From Ramlibacter sp. (GTDB lineage: Bacteria > Pseudomonadota > Gammaproteobacteria > Burkholderiales > Burkholderiaceae_C), in the NCBI GenBank assembly GCA_025351615.1, contig JANXVP010000528.1:1-13549 (forward strand): 13,549 nucleotides of DNA, in the 5' to 3' direction. The notes under the pieces are model-generated. The model did not search any database, had not been told where the DNA came from, and saw only the letters and a list, made by a program, of their open reading frames with translations. Positions 7,015-13,549 of this stretch are shown piece after piece (the first letter of the stretch is position 1; each line of letters opens with the position of its first letter). Both the position numbers and the translations under genes were made by a program.

Positions 7015-7554
7015 TCAGGCCTTCACCAGGTCGGTGAAGGTCTTGCGAAATTTGGCCACCTTGGGCCCGGCGACGGCAACGCAATAGCCCTGGTTCGGAT
7101 TTTTTTCGAAGAAGTCCTGGTGGTATTCCTCGGCCGGCCAATAGTTGTCCAGCGGCAGCACCTCGGTCACGATCGGCTTGCCGAACAGCATGTCGAGCGT
7201 CATCTGCCGGATCATCTGGTCGATCACCTGCTTCTGTTCGGGCGTCGTGTAGTAAATGCCGCTGCGGTACTGCGCGCCGGAGTCGTTGCCCTGCCGGTTC
7301 AGCGTGGTCGGATCGTGAATCACGAAAAAGATCTCGAGAATCTGTCCCAGGCTGATCTGCGCGGGATCGTAGGTCAGCTTGACCACTTCGTTGTGGCCGG
7401 TGGTGCCGTCGCACACCTGTTCGTAAGTGGGGTTGCGGGTCTGTCCGTTGCTGTAGCCCGACTCGACGTCGGTGATGCCGCGCACCTTGACGAAGACCGC
7501 TTCGGTGCACCAGAAGCAACCGCCGCCCAGAACGATGGTTTGAAGGTCGCTCAT
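7015..7554 (-). CDS. msrA: peptide methionine sulfoxide reductase MsrA
   Basis: The 179-residue enzyme reduces the S-form of methionine sulfoxide in proteins and free methionine. The catalytic signature GGGCFWCTE is at residues 10-18, with C13 as the expected nucleophile. Other family motifs follow: GYSNGQTRNPTYEQVCDG, GHNEVVKLTYDP, FFVIHDPTTLNRQGND, GAQYRSGIYY and AEEYHQDFFEKNPNQGYC. There is no Cys in the last 20 residues, so the resolving arrangement of the long E. coli form is absent; C16 or the Cys of NQGYC may serve. The start at 7554 is chosen because AAGGAG (complement of 7563-7568) lies eight bases upstream. It is the clearest ribosome site among the single genes here. No signal peptide is present, so it is cytosolic. 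It is not fused to MsrB. Confidence 0.95.
   Translation of the reverse strand: MSDLQTIVLGGGCFWCTEAVFVKVRGITDVESGYSNGQTRNPTYEQVCDGTTGHNEVVKLTYDPAQISLGQILEIFFVIHDPTTLNRQGNDSGAQYRSGIYYTTPEQKQVIDQMIRQMTLDMLFGKPIVTEVLPLDNYWPAEEYHQDFFEKNPNQGYCVAVAGPKVAKFRKTFTDLVKA
7020..7040. repeat. second 8-bp hairpin inside the msrA 3' end
   Basis: CCTTCACC (7020-7027) and GGTGAAGG (7033-7040) form a perfect stem with a five-base loop. It codes for the last residues of MsrA (TFTDLVKA) on the minus strand. On the plus strand it lies just beyond the first hairpin and is followed by TCTTGCGAAATTT, a weak T-containing tail. It could contribute to termination of the rightward transcript. Confidence 0.35.
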
Positions 7555-7610
7555 GCCATGCTCTCCTTGAAAGGCTGAAACTGTAGCGGGATCGCGCGAA
7601 CCGCGGCGGC

Positions 7611-7619
7611 TACGATACA
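7611..7619 (+). promoter_or_regulatory. -10-like sequence just before the DUF218 gene
   Basis: TACGAT (7611-7616) or the overlapping GATACA (7614-7619) lies nine or six bases before the ATG at 7626. No Shine-Dalgarno and no good -35 is visible. The spacing resembles that at gloA, chaC and pdxH, so a leaderless message is possible. Confidence 0.3.
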
Positions 7620-7625
7620 AAGACC

Positions 7626-8393
7626 ATGGAACCCGGCGAACTCAAACCCCTGCTCACCGCCCTGCTGCTTCCCCCGGCAGGCCCGCTGCTGCTCGCGCTG
7701 CTCGGCCTGCTGCTGATGGGACGGCGCTGGCTGGGCGGCGCGATCGTCAGCCTCGTCGGCATCGTGTCGCTGTGGTTTCTCAGCTGCAATGCGATCGGGA
7801 TCGGGTTGGCGCACGCGCTGTTGCCGCAGACCCGGCCCGCGGCAGTCCGGAGCGCCGCGATGACCGGTGTGCAGGCCATCGTCGTCCTGGGCGGCGGGGT
7901 GCTGGCGCAAGCGCCCGAATACGGCAAGGCCCAGCCGAGCGCGCCGACGCTGGAGCGGTTGCGCTACGGCGCCTGGCTGGCCCGCCAGACCCACAAGCCG
8001 CTGGCCTTTGCCGGCGGCGTCGGCTGGGCGGCGGCAGGCACTGGCGCTCCGCCCGAAGCGCAGGTAGCCCGCGACTTCCTGCACGACGACTACGGACTCG
8101 ACCTGCGCTGGTCCGACAGCAGTTCGCGCGACACCGCGGAAGGCGCTCGGATGCTGCAGCAGGAGATGCGTCGCGACCACATCGAGCGGATCGCGCTGGT
8201 CACGCACGCATCGCACATGCCGCGCTCCGTCGCGGCGTTCGAGAAGGCAGGCTTCCAGGTCGTGGCCGCGCCCACCGGATTCGCCCAGGCCCATGGCCGT
8301 GCGCTGATCGAGTGGTTGCCGTCGACCGAGGGACTGACACTCTCGCGGGCAGTCCTGCACGAATGGCTGGGCCTGCAGTTGCGGGCCTTCTAG
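7626..8393 (+). CDS. YdcF/SanA/ElyC-type DUF218 membrane protein
   Basis: The 255-residue protein starts with two hydrophobic segments, at about 8-31 (LLTALLLPPAGPLLLALLGL) and 36-55 (LGGAIVSLVGIVSLWFLS), then a soluble domain. The DUF218 signatures are there: AIVVLGGG near residue 87, DSSSRDTAEGARML in place of the usual SxxTxENA, and LVTHASHMPRSVAAF near the end. The domain probably faces the periplasm. Relatives are linked to envelope integrity (ElyC, SanA) or have no known reaction (YdcF). The layout with two N-terminal helices is closer to ElyC/YdcF than to SanA, which has one. It shares a 71-base divergent gap with msrA and ends six bases before the -35 of the efflux operon. The family is firm; the role is unknown. 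Confidence 0.85.
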   Translation: MEPGELKPLLTALLLPPAGPLLLALLGLLLMGRRWLGGAIVSLVGIVSLWFLSCNAIGIGLAHALLPQTRPAAVRSAAMTGVQAIVVLGGGVLAQAPEYGKAQPSAPTLERLRYGAWLARQTHKPLAFAGGVGWAAAGTGAPPEAQVARDFLHDDYGLDLRWSDSSSRDTAEGARMLQQEMRRDHIERIALVTHASHMPRSVAAFEKAGFQVVAAPTGFAQAHGRALIEWLPSTEGLTLSRAVLHEWLGLQLRAF

Positions 8394-8399
8394 CCGGGA

Positions 8400-8428
8400 T
8401 TGACGCGCAGGGTGACCGCCGGTATATT
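8400..8428 (+). promoter_or_regulatory. sigma-70 promoter of the tetR-efflux operon
   Basis: TTGACG (8400-8405) and TATATT (8423-8428) are separated by exactly 17 bases, each five of six to consensus. This is the strongest promoter in the window. It begins seven bases after the stop of the DUF218 gene. The start site is expected near 8435, inside the palindrome described next, leaving a leader of about 18 bases. Confidence 0.75.
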
Positions 8429-8442
8429 ACTAACCGGTCAGT
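8429..8442 (+). promoter_or_regulatory. probable TetR operator, near-palindrome
   Basis: ACTAACCGGTCAGT has six of seven matching pairs about its centre (ACC/GGT core, ACT/AGT arms), and the outer T8427/A8444 and A8426/T8445 also pair. It touches the -10 and covers the expected transcription start, where a bound repressor would block polymerase. Its place directly upstream of a tetR gene makes autorepression the natural reading. Binding is inferred, not shown. Confidence 0.65.
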
Positions 8443-8453
8443 CATTAAAAATC

Positions 8454-9155
8454 ATGCCTTCCATTTTTTCCAGGGTGCTGCCCTCTCCGACCCGGGACGT
8501 CCACGCCCGCCGCGAGCGGCGAAAGGAGGCGCGGCCCGGTGAACTGCTGGACGCCGCACTCGACCTGTTCGTGGAAAAAGGCTTCGCCGCAACCCGCTCC
8601 GAAGAAGTGGCCGCTCGCGCCGGCGTTTCCAAAGGCACGCTGTTCCTCTACTTCCCGAGCAAGGAAGAGCTGTTCAAGGCGGTGGTGCGCGAGAACATCT
8701 CGGGCCGCTTCAAGGAATGGAACGACGGGTTCGAAGCTTTCGAGGGCGACAGCGCCGACATGCTGCGCTACTGCATGAAGGTGTGGTGGGACCGGCTCGG
8801 CGCCGGCCGCGCGTCCGGCATCACCAAGCTGGTCATCAGCGAGGCGGGCAATTTTCCCGACATCGCGGCGTTCTACCAGCAGGAAGTCATCGTTCCCGGC
8901 CAGGGCCTGATCCGGCGCATGCTGCAACGGGGCATCGACCGCGGTGAGTTCCGCGTCAACGACCTCGACTATGCGATCTACAGCCTGATCGCACCGATGA
9001 TCTTCCTGATCATGATGAAGCACTCGGTCGGCGCCTGCGTCGCGCAGGGCTACCCGCTGGAGCCGGAGCGTTACATCGCCGCCCAGATCGACACCTTGTT
9101 GCACGGCTTTTGCATCCGGCCCGGCGCCGCTGTTCCCGTCGGAGCCGGACGATGA
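8454..9155 (+). CDS. TetR/AcrR-family transcriptional regulator of the efflux operon
   Basis: The 233-residue protein has the TetR N-terminal DNA-binding domain: [18 protein letters not shown] as helix 1 (about 27-44), then the helix-turn-helix [20 protein letters not shown] (47-66) and [12 protein letters not shown]. The remaining 150 residues form the helical ligand and dimer domain, whose ligand cannot be read from sequence. The start at ATG 8454 suits the promoter, whose transcript begins near 8435; an upstream in-frame codon at 8400 would lie inside the -35. No good ribosome site precedes 8454. The stop overlaps the next start as ATGA (9152-9155), so the regulator is co-translated with the pump it probably represses. 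A basic segment ([11 protein letters not shown]) precedes helix 1. Confidence 0.92.
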   Translation: MPSIFSRVLPSPTRDVHARRERRKEARPGELLDAALDLFVEKGFAATRSEEVAARAGVSKGTLFLYFPSKEELFKAVVRENISGRFKEWNDGFEAFEGDSADMLRYCMKVWWDRLGAGRASGITKLVISEAGNFPDIAAFYQQEVIVPGQGLIRRMLQRGIDRGEFRVNDLDYAIYSLIAPMIFLIMMKHSVGACVAQGYPLEPERYIAAQIDTLLHGFCIRPGAAVPVGAGR

Positions 9156-10339
9156 ACCGCCGCACGCTGCGCTGGATCGCCATCGGCGTGGCGGTACTGC
9201 TGTTCGCGGCCGTGCTGTGGCGCGTGGTCTCGGCCCGCACGGAGCAACAGGACGAGGCGGCAAAGTCAGCGGGGCAAAAAGCCCAGGCGATGGTGGAGCT
9301 GGCGCCCAGCGACGTGACCAAAGCGCAGCAGCGCGGCCTGGCGCAAGGCCTGCCGGTTTCGGGCTCCCTGCGCGCAGTGAATTCGGCGGTGCTGAAAGCC
9401 CGCGTCGCCGGCGAGTTGCAGGGCCTGACGGTGCGCGAAGGCGACACTGTCAAGGCCGGCCAGCTGATCGCCCGCGTCGACGCCACGGAGTCGCAGGCCC
9501 GGCTGCGCCAGGCCCAGCAGCAGGCCGATTCGGCCCGCAGCCAGATCGACATCGCCCAGCGCCAGTACGACAACAACAAGGCGCTGGTGGACCAGGGCTT
9601 CATCTCCAGGAATGCACTGGATACGTCGCTGAACAATCTGCAGGGGGCGCAGGCCAACCACAAGGCCGCGACCGCGAGCGTCGACGTGGCGAAGAAGGCG
9701 CTCGACGACACCTTGCTGCGCTCGCCGCTCAGCGGCATCGTGTCGCTGCGTCTGGCGCAGCCCGGCGAACGGGTCGGAATCGACGCCAAGGTGATCGAGA
9801 TCGTCGACCTCAGCCGCCTCGAGCTGGAGGCGACGCTCAGCGCCGGCGATTCGATGGACGTGCGCGTTGGACAACAGGCCCTGCTGCAGGTCGAAGGCAG
9901 CGCGCGCCCGGTGGCAGCGCGGGTCGCGCGGATCAATCCCAGCGCACAGGCCGGCAGCCGCAGCGTGCTGGCCTACCTCTCGATCGAAGACGGCTCCGGC
10001 CTGCGCCAGGGCCTGTTCGCGCAGGGAACGATAGGCACCGGGCAAGCGTCCGTGCTGGCCGTTCCGCTGACTGCGGTGCGCACCGACAAGCCCTTGCCGT
10101 ACGTGCAGGTCGTGCAAGACGATCGGGTGGTGCACAAGGGCGTGCAGACCGGCGCACGCGGCGAGGCGGACAACGAGACCATGGTGGGAGTGCAGGGCGT
10201 GGCGCCCGGTGCGCTGGTGATCAAGGGCAATATCGGCCCACTGCGCGAGGGAACCCTGGTGCGCTTCACAGGCACCGGCGGTGCCAACCCGCCCACGGCC
10301 GGGGCCGCGCGGTCCGGCGCGAAGTCGCCCAGCCCCTGA
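9152..10339 (+). CDS. RND efflux periplasmic adaptor (membrane fusion protein)
   Basis: The 395-residue adaptor bridges an inner-membrane RND pump and an outer-membrane channel. Residues 8-27 ([20 protein letters not shown]) form an N-terminal membrane anchor; there is no lipobox Cys, so it is not a lipoprotein of the AcrA kind. The first lipoyl half is at about 76-112 ([18 protein letters not shown]), followed by an alpha-hairpin coiled coil (about 113-187, rich in Gln and Ala) and the second lipoyl half ([20 protein letters not shown]). Beta-barrel and membrane-proximal domains fill the rest. The tail is Pro/Ala-rich ([17 protein letters not shown]) and probably disordered. The start overlaps tetR by ATGA, with GGAG (9141-9144) seven bases upstream. 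The RND gene follows after 22 bases. Confidence 0.93.
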   Translation: MNRRTLRWIAIGVAVLLFAAVLWRVVSARTEQQDEAAKSAGQKAQAMVELAPSDVTKAQQRGLAQGLPVSGSLRAVNSAVLKARVAGELQGLTVREGDTVKAGQLIARVDATESQARLRQAQQQADSARSQIDIAQRQYDNNKALVDQGFISRNALDTSLNNLQGAQANHKAATASVDVAKKALDDTLLRSPLSGIVSLRLAQPGERVGIDAKVIEIVDLSRLELEATLSAGDSMDVRVGQQALLQVEGSARPVAARVARINPSAQAGSRSVLAYLSIEDGSGLRQGLFAQGTIGTGQASVLAVPLTAVRTDKPLPYVQVVQDDRVVHKGVQTGARGEADNETMVGVQGVAPGALVIKGNIGPLREGTLVRFTGTGGANPPTAGAARSGAKSPSP

Positions 10340-10361
10340 GCGGCAGCAAGCACTATCCGCC

Positions 10362-13300
10362 ATGTGGTTCACCCGCGTCAGCCTGAAGAATCCGGTCTTC
10401 GCCACCATGGTGATGCTCGCGCTGGTTGTGCTCGGCCTGTTCTCGTACCAGCGGCTGAAGGTCGACCAGTTTCCGAACATCGATTTCCCGGTCGTCGTGA
10501 TTACCGCCGACTATCCCGGCGCATCGCCCGAGATCGTCGAGAGCGAGGTCACCAAGAAAATCGAGGAAGGCGTCAACTCCATCGCCGGCATCAATGCCCT
10601 CACCTCACGCAGCCTGGAAGGCGTGTCGGTGGTGGTCATTGAATTCCAGCTGCACATCGACGGCCGCAAGGCAGCCGAGGACGTGCGCGAGAAAGTGGCC
10701 TCGATCCGGCCGCTGTTTCGCACCGAGGTCAAGGAGCCACGGGTGCTGCGCTTCGATCCGGCCAGCCGCGCGATCTGGTCCCTCGCCGTGTTGCCCGATG
10801 CGGCGCGGGGCGGCGGCAAGGCCATGTCCGCTGTGGAACTCACCAGCTGGGCCGACCAGGTCCTGCGCAAGCGGCTGGAAAACGTCCGCGGCGTCGGGTC
10901 GGTGACGCTGGTCGGGGGCGCGCGGCGCGAAATCAACATCTACCTGAATCCGGCGGCCCTGGAGGCGCAGGGCATCACCGCGGACCAGGTCGTGGCCGCC
11001 GTGCGCAACGAGAACCAGGACCTGCCCGTCGGCGCCATCCGCTCGCTGGCCCAGGAGCGCACCGTGCAGATCGATGCGCGGATGCAAAGGCCCGAGGACT
11101 TCGGCAAGATCATCGTGGCGCGCAAGGGCACAGGCAGCGGTGCGGCGGCTGTTCGCGTGGAGCAGGTGGCGCGCGTCAGCGACGGCTCCCAGGAGATCGA
11201 CAGCCTGGCGCTGTACAACGGCGAGCGCACGCTGCTGCTGACGGTGCAGAAGTCGCAGGACGAGAACACCATCCAGGTGATCGATGGGCTGAAGAAGACG
11301 CTCGATGAAATGAAAGACCAGCTGCCGCCGGGCGTGCGGCTGGAGCCGATCACCGACGGCGCGCGGCCGATCCGGGTGGCGGTCGACAACGTCCGCCGCA
11401 CGCTGATCGAAGGCGCGCTGCTGACGGTGCTGATCGTCTTCCTGTTCCTGAATTCGTGGCGCTCCACCGTCATCACCGGCCTGACCCTGCCGATCGCGCT
11501 GATCGGCACCTTCCTGTTCATGGACGTCTTCGGGTTCTCGATCAACATGATCACGCTGATGGCCCTGTCGCTGTGCGTCGGCCTGCTGATCGACGACGCG
11601 ATCGTGGTGCGCGAAAACATCGTTCGCCATGTCCAGATGGGCAAGAGCGCCTGGCAGGCCTCGCTGGACGGCACGCAGGAGATCGGGCTGGCGGTGCTGG
11701 CCACCAGCTTCTCGATCGTCGCGGTGTTCCTGCCGATCGGCTTCATGGGCGGCATCATCGGCAAGTTCTTCCACGAGTTCGGCATCACCATCGTCGCGGC
11801 CGTCCTGATCTCGATGTTCGTGAGCTTCACGCTCGATCCGATGCTGTCGTCGATCTGGCACGACCCGAGCATTGGCAAAGGTGCCCCTGGACGGGTAGCG
11901 GGTTTGCGTCCCCAGGGCTGGTACGACAACACCATCGGCCGCGTCACCGGCTGGTTCGACCGCGCGACCGAATCCCTGGCGCAAGGCTACCAGTCGATCC
12001 TGCGCTGGTCGCTGGCCCACAGGCTGGCCACCGTCGGCCTGGCGCTCGCCATCTTCGTGGCCAGCGTCTTCATGGTTCCGCTGCTCGGCACCGAGTTCGT
12101 TCCCAAGGCCGACTACTCCGAGACCACGCTCAATTTCTACACGCCGGTCGGCTCGTCGCTCGAAGTGACGGAAGCCAAGGCCAGGCAGGTCGAGTCGATC
12201 GTTCGGGAATTTCCCGAGGTGCGTTACACCCTTTCGACGATCAACACCGGCAATGCGGCGGGCAAGATCTACGCGGCCGTCTATGTGCGGCTGGTGGACC
12301 GCAAGGACCGCAGCCGCAGTGTCGACCAGTTGTCAGGAGTGCTGCGCGAGCGCCTGCAGCGGGTGCCGGGAATCACCGTCACCCACGTGGGATTGCTGGA
12401 CTCGGTCGGCGGCAGCAAGCAGGTCGAGTTTTCGCTGCAGGGACCGGACCTCAAGGAACTGGAGCGGCTGGCGCGGCTGGTCAGCGGCCGGATCCGCAGC
12501 ATCCCGGGCCTGGTCGACCTCGATTCGAGCGTGAAGCCCGACAAGCCGGTGATCGAGGTCGACGTCCGGCGCGAGGCGGCTTCCGATCTGGGTTTGTCGG
12601 TGGCGCAGATCGCCTCCTCCCTGCGCACGCTGGTCGCCGGCCAGACGGTGGGCAACTGGCGCGCGCCCGACGACCAGACCTATGACGTCAACGTCCGGCT
12701 CTCGCCTGACGCGCGCAACGCACCGCAAGACCTGGAGCGCCTGCCGTTCGCCACCGGCAGCAATGCCGACGGCAGCACGCGGATCGTGCGCCTGAACCAG
12801 CTGGCGTCGGTGCGCGAATCGACCGGTCCCAACCAGATCAACCGGCGCGACCTGGCGCGCGAAGTGGCCATCAACGCCAACGTGGCCAACCGCTCGGCCG
12901 GCGAGGTGTCCAATGACGTCCGCGCCGTGCTGGACAGCATCCGCTTGCCGCCCGGCTACCGCTACCAGTTCAACGGCTCGGCCAAGAACATGGCGGAGTC
13001 GTTCGGCTACGCCGTCTCGGCACTGGCGCTGGCGGTGATCTTCATCTACATGATTCTCGCCAGCCAGTTCAAGAGCTTCCTGCAACCGCTGGCGCTGATG
13101 ACCTCGCTGCCGCTGACGCTGATCGGCGTGGTGCTGGCGCTGATGCTGTTCCGCTCGACGCTGTCGATGTTCTCGGTCATCGGCATCGTGATGCTGATGG
13201 GCCTGGTGACCAAGAACGCCATCCTGCTGGTCGATTTCGCCATCCGGTCCAGGGAAGCGACGTTCTGGCCGGACGGCTCCGTGCGGGAGCCCGCAATGGA

Positions 13301-13549
13301 GCGCACCGAGGCGCTGCTGCACGCGGCACGGGTGCGGCTGCGCCCGATCCTGATGACGACGCTGGCCATGATCTTCGGCATGGTGCCGCTGGCTTTCGCG
13401 CTGACCGAAGGCTCCGAGCAGCGCGCGCCGATGGGCCAGGCGGTCATCGGCGGCATCATCACGTCGTCGATCCTGACGCTGGTGGTGGTGCCGGTGATCT
13501 ATACCTATCTCGATGACTTCGGCGCCTGGATCGCGCGCAAGTGGCACCG
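10362..13549 (+). CDS. RND multidrug efflux permease (AcrB/HAE-1 type), 3' end outside the window
   Basis: The frame is open from ATG 10362 to the right edge, giving 1062 complete codons, so only the last few residues are missing. The start reads MWFTRVSLKNPVFATMVMLA with TM1, followed by PNIDFPVVVITADYPGASPE, typical of the family. The proton-relay residues are present: D411 and D412 in GLLIDDAIVVREN (TM4) and K951 in GLVTKNAILLVDF (TM10). This, with no metal-type signature, points to drug or lipophile export driven by protons rather than heavy-metal CzcA activity. Two large periplasmic loops follow TM1 and TM7, and TM12 lies near the end (GGIITSSILTLVVVPVIYTY). It forms an operon with the adaptor and tetR. 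No ribosome site is obvious in the 22-base gap. An outer-membrane channel gene may lie beyond the edge. Exported substrates are unknown. Confidence 0.95.
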   Translation, partial: MWFTRVSLKNPVFATMVMLALVVLGLFSYQRLKVDQFPNIDFPVVVITADYPGASPEIVESEVTKKIEEGVNSIAGINALTSRSLEGVSVVVIEFQLHIDGRKAAEDVREKVASIRPLFRTEVKEPRVLRFDPASRAIWSLAVLPDAARGGGKAMSAVELTSWADQVLRKRLENVRGVGSVTLVGGARREINIYLNPAALEAQGITADQVVAAVRNENQDLPVGAIRSLAQERTVQIDARMQRPEDFGKIIVARKGTGSGAAAVRVEQVARVSDGSQEIDSLALYNGERTLLLTVQKSQDENTIQVIDGLKKTLDEMKDQLPPGVRLEPITDGARPIRVAVDNVRRTLIEGALLTVLIVFLFLNSWRSTVITGLTLPIALIGTFLFMDVFGFSINMITLMALSLCVGLLIDDAIVVRENIVRHVQMGKSAWQASLDGTQEIGLAVLATSFSIVAVFLPIGFMGGIIGKFFHEFGITIVAAVLISMFVSFTLDPMLSSIWHDPSIGKGAPGRVAGLRPQGWYDNTIGRVTGWFDRATESLAQGYQSILRWSLAHRLATVGLALAIFVASVFMVPLLGTEFVPKADYSETTLNFYTPVGSSLEVTEAKARQVESIVREFPEVRYTLSTINTGNAAGKIYAAVYVRLVDRKDRSRSVDQLSGVLRERLQRVPGITVTHVGLLDSVGGSKQVEFSLQGPDLKELERLARLVSGRIRSIPGLVDLDSSVKPDKPVIEVDVRREAASDLGLSVAQIASSLRTLVAGQTVGNWRAPDDQTYDVNVRLSPDARNAPQDLERLPFATGSNADGSTRIVRLNQLASVRESTGPNQINRRDLAREVAINANVANRSAGEVSNDVRAVLDSIRLPPGYRYQFNGSAKNMAESFGYAVSALALAVIFIYMILASQFKSFLQPLALMTSLPLTLIGVVLALMLFRSTLSMFSVIGIVMLMGLVTKNAILLVDFAIRSREATFWPDGSVREPAMERTEALLHAARVRLRPILMTTLAMIFGMVPLAFALTEGSEQRAPMGQAVIGGIITSSILTLVVVPVIYTYLDDFGAWIARKWH

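Noticed and set aside
1617..7554. A possible glutathione and redox-stress island (gloA, chaC, msrA)
   Set aside because: The three genes are in separate, differently oriented transcription units and are interrupted by central-carbon, B6 and other genes. Proximity alone does not support a functional cluster.
9217..10386. 389-codon plus-strand frame overlapping the adaptor gene
   Set aside because: It is in another frame of the adaptor gene, very rich in Arg, Gly and Pro, with no domain. The adaptor frame carries lipoyl and coiled-coil features.
10605..13547. Long minus-strand frames (471 and 404 codons) inside the RND gene
   Set aside because: Both are low-complexity His/Arg/Gln/Asp translations opposite a certain membrane-transporter gene. 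They are shadow frames produced by GC bias at codon position three.
1..13549. Search for CRISPR repeats, insertion sequences, tRNA genes, att sites or phage genes
   Set aside because: No regularly spaced repeats, transposase motifs, terminal inverted repeats or tRNA-like cloverleaf were found by eye. Every long stretch is explained by housekeeping or efflux genes.

Overview
The window is 13.5 kb of GC-rich, gene-dense bacterial chromosome. High G+C, third-position GC bias, an edd-eda Entner-Doudoroff pair, PdxH, ChaC, a MobA-like protein and a TetR-RND efflux operon together suggest a betaproteobacterium of the Burkholderiales, perhaps Comamonadaceae. That placement is inferred from protein flavour and gene content; no rRNA or other marker is present. 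I saw no mobile element, CRISPR array, tRNA, rRNA or prophage gene, and no gene-free stretch longer than 300 bases.

Layout. (1) 1-344: 3' end of a cupin protein, cut by the window edge. (2) 503/557-2012 (+): an ATP-grasp-like protein resembling the Cj0069 family, then glyoxalase I (gloA). (3) 2013-4507 (-): eda and edd, translationally overlapped, giving the two dedicated Entner-Doudoroff steps. (4) 4629-5222 (+): a ChaC gamma-glutamylcyclotransferase, divergent from edd. (5) 5227-5826 (-): a MobA/MocA-like nucleotidyltransferase. (6) 5960-7004 (+): pdxH, then a transthyretin-like protein of the hydroxyisourate hydrolase family with altered active-site positions. (7) 7015-7554 (-): msrA. (8) 7626-8393 (+): a YdcF/SanA-type DUF218 membrane protein. 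(9) 8454-window end (+): a tetR-MFP-RND efflux operon whose RND gene runs off the right edge close to its C-terminus.

How the genes relate. gloA, chaC and msrA all belong to glutathione, aldehyde or redox maintenance, but they lie in separate transcription units, so this is proximity rather than an operon. The Entner-Doudoroff pair is a real operon. The efflux operon has the clearest regulation: a near-consensus sigma-70 promoter (TTGACG, 17 bp, TATATT) runs straight into a 14-bp near-palindrome, as expected for autorepression by the TetR protein.

Two architectural themes recur. Several genes (gloA, chaC, pdxH, ydcF) lack a Shine-Dalgarno sequence and have a -10-like hexamer 6-9 bases before the ATG, suggesting leaderless transcripts. 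Three convergent gene pairs meet with 0, 4 and 10 bases between their stop codons. I found no clearly new multi-gene system. The most interesting items are the altered transthyretin-like protein, the uncharacterised ATP-grasp protein with an ambiguous start, the TetR operator, and the leaderless promoters.
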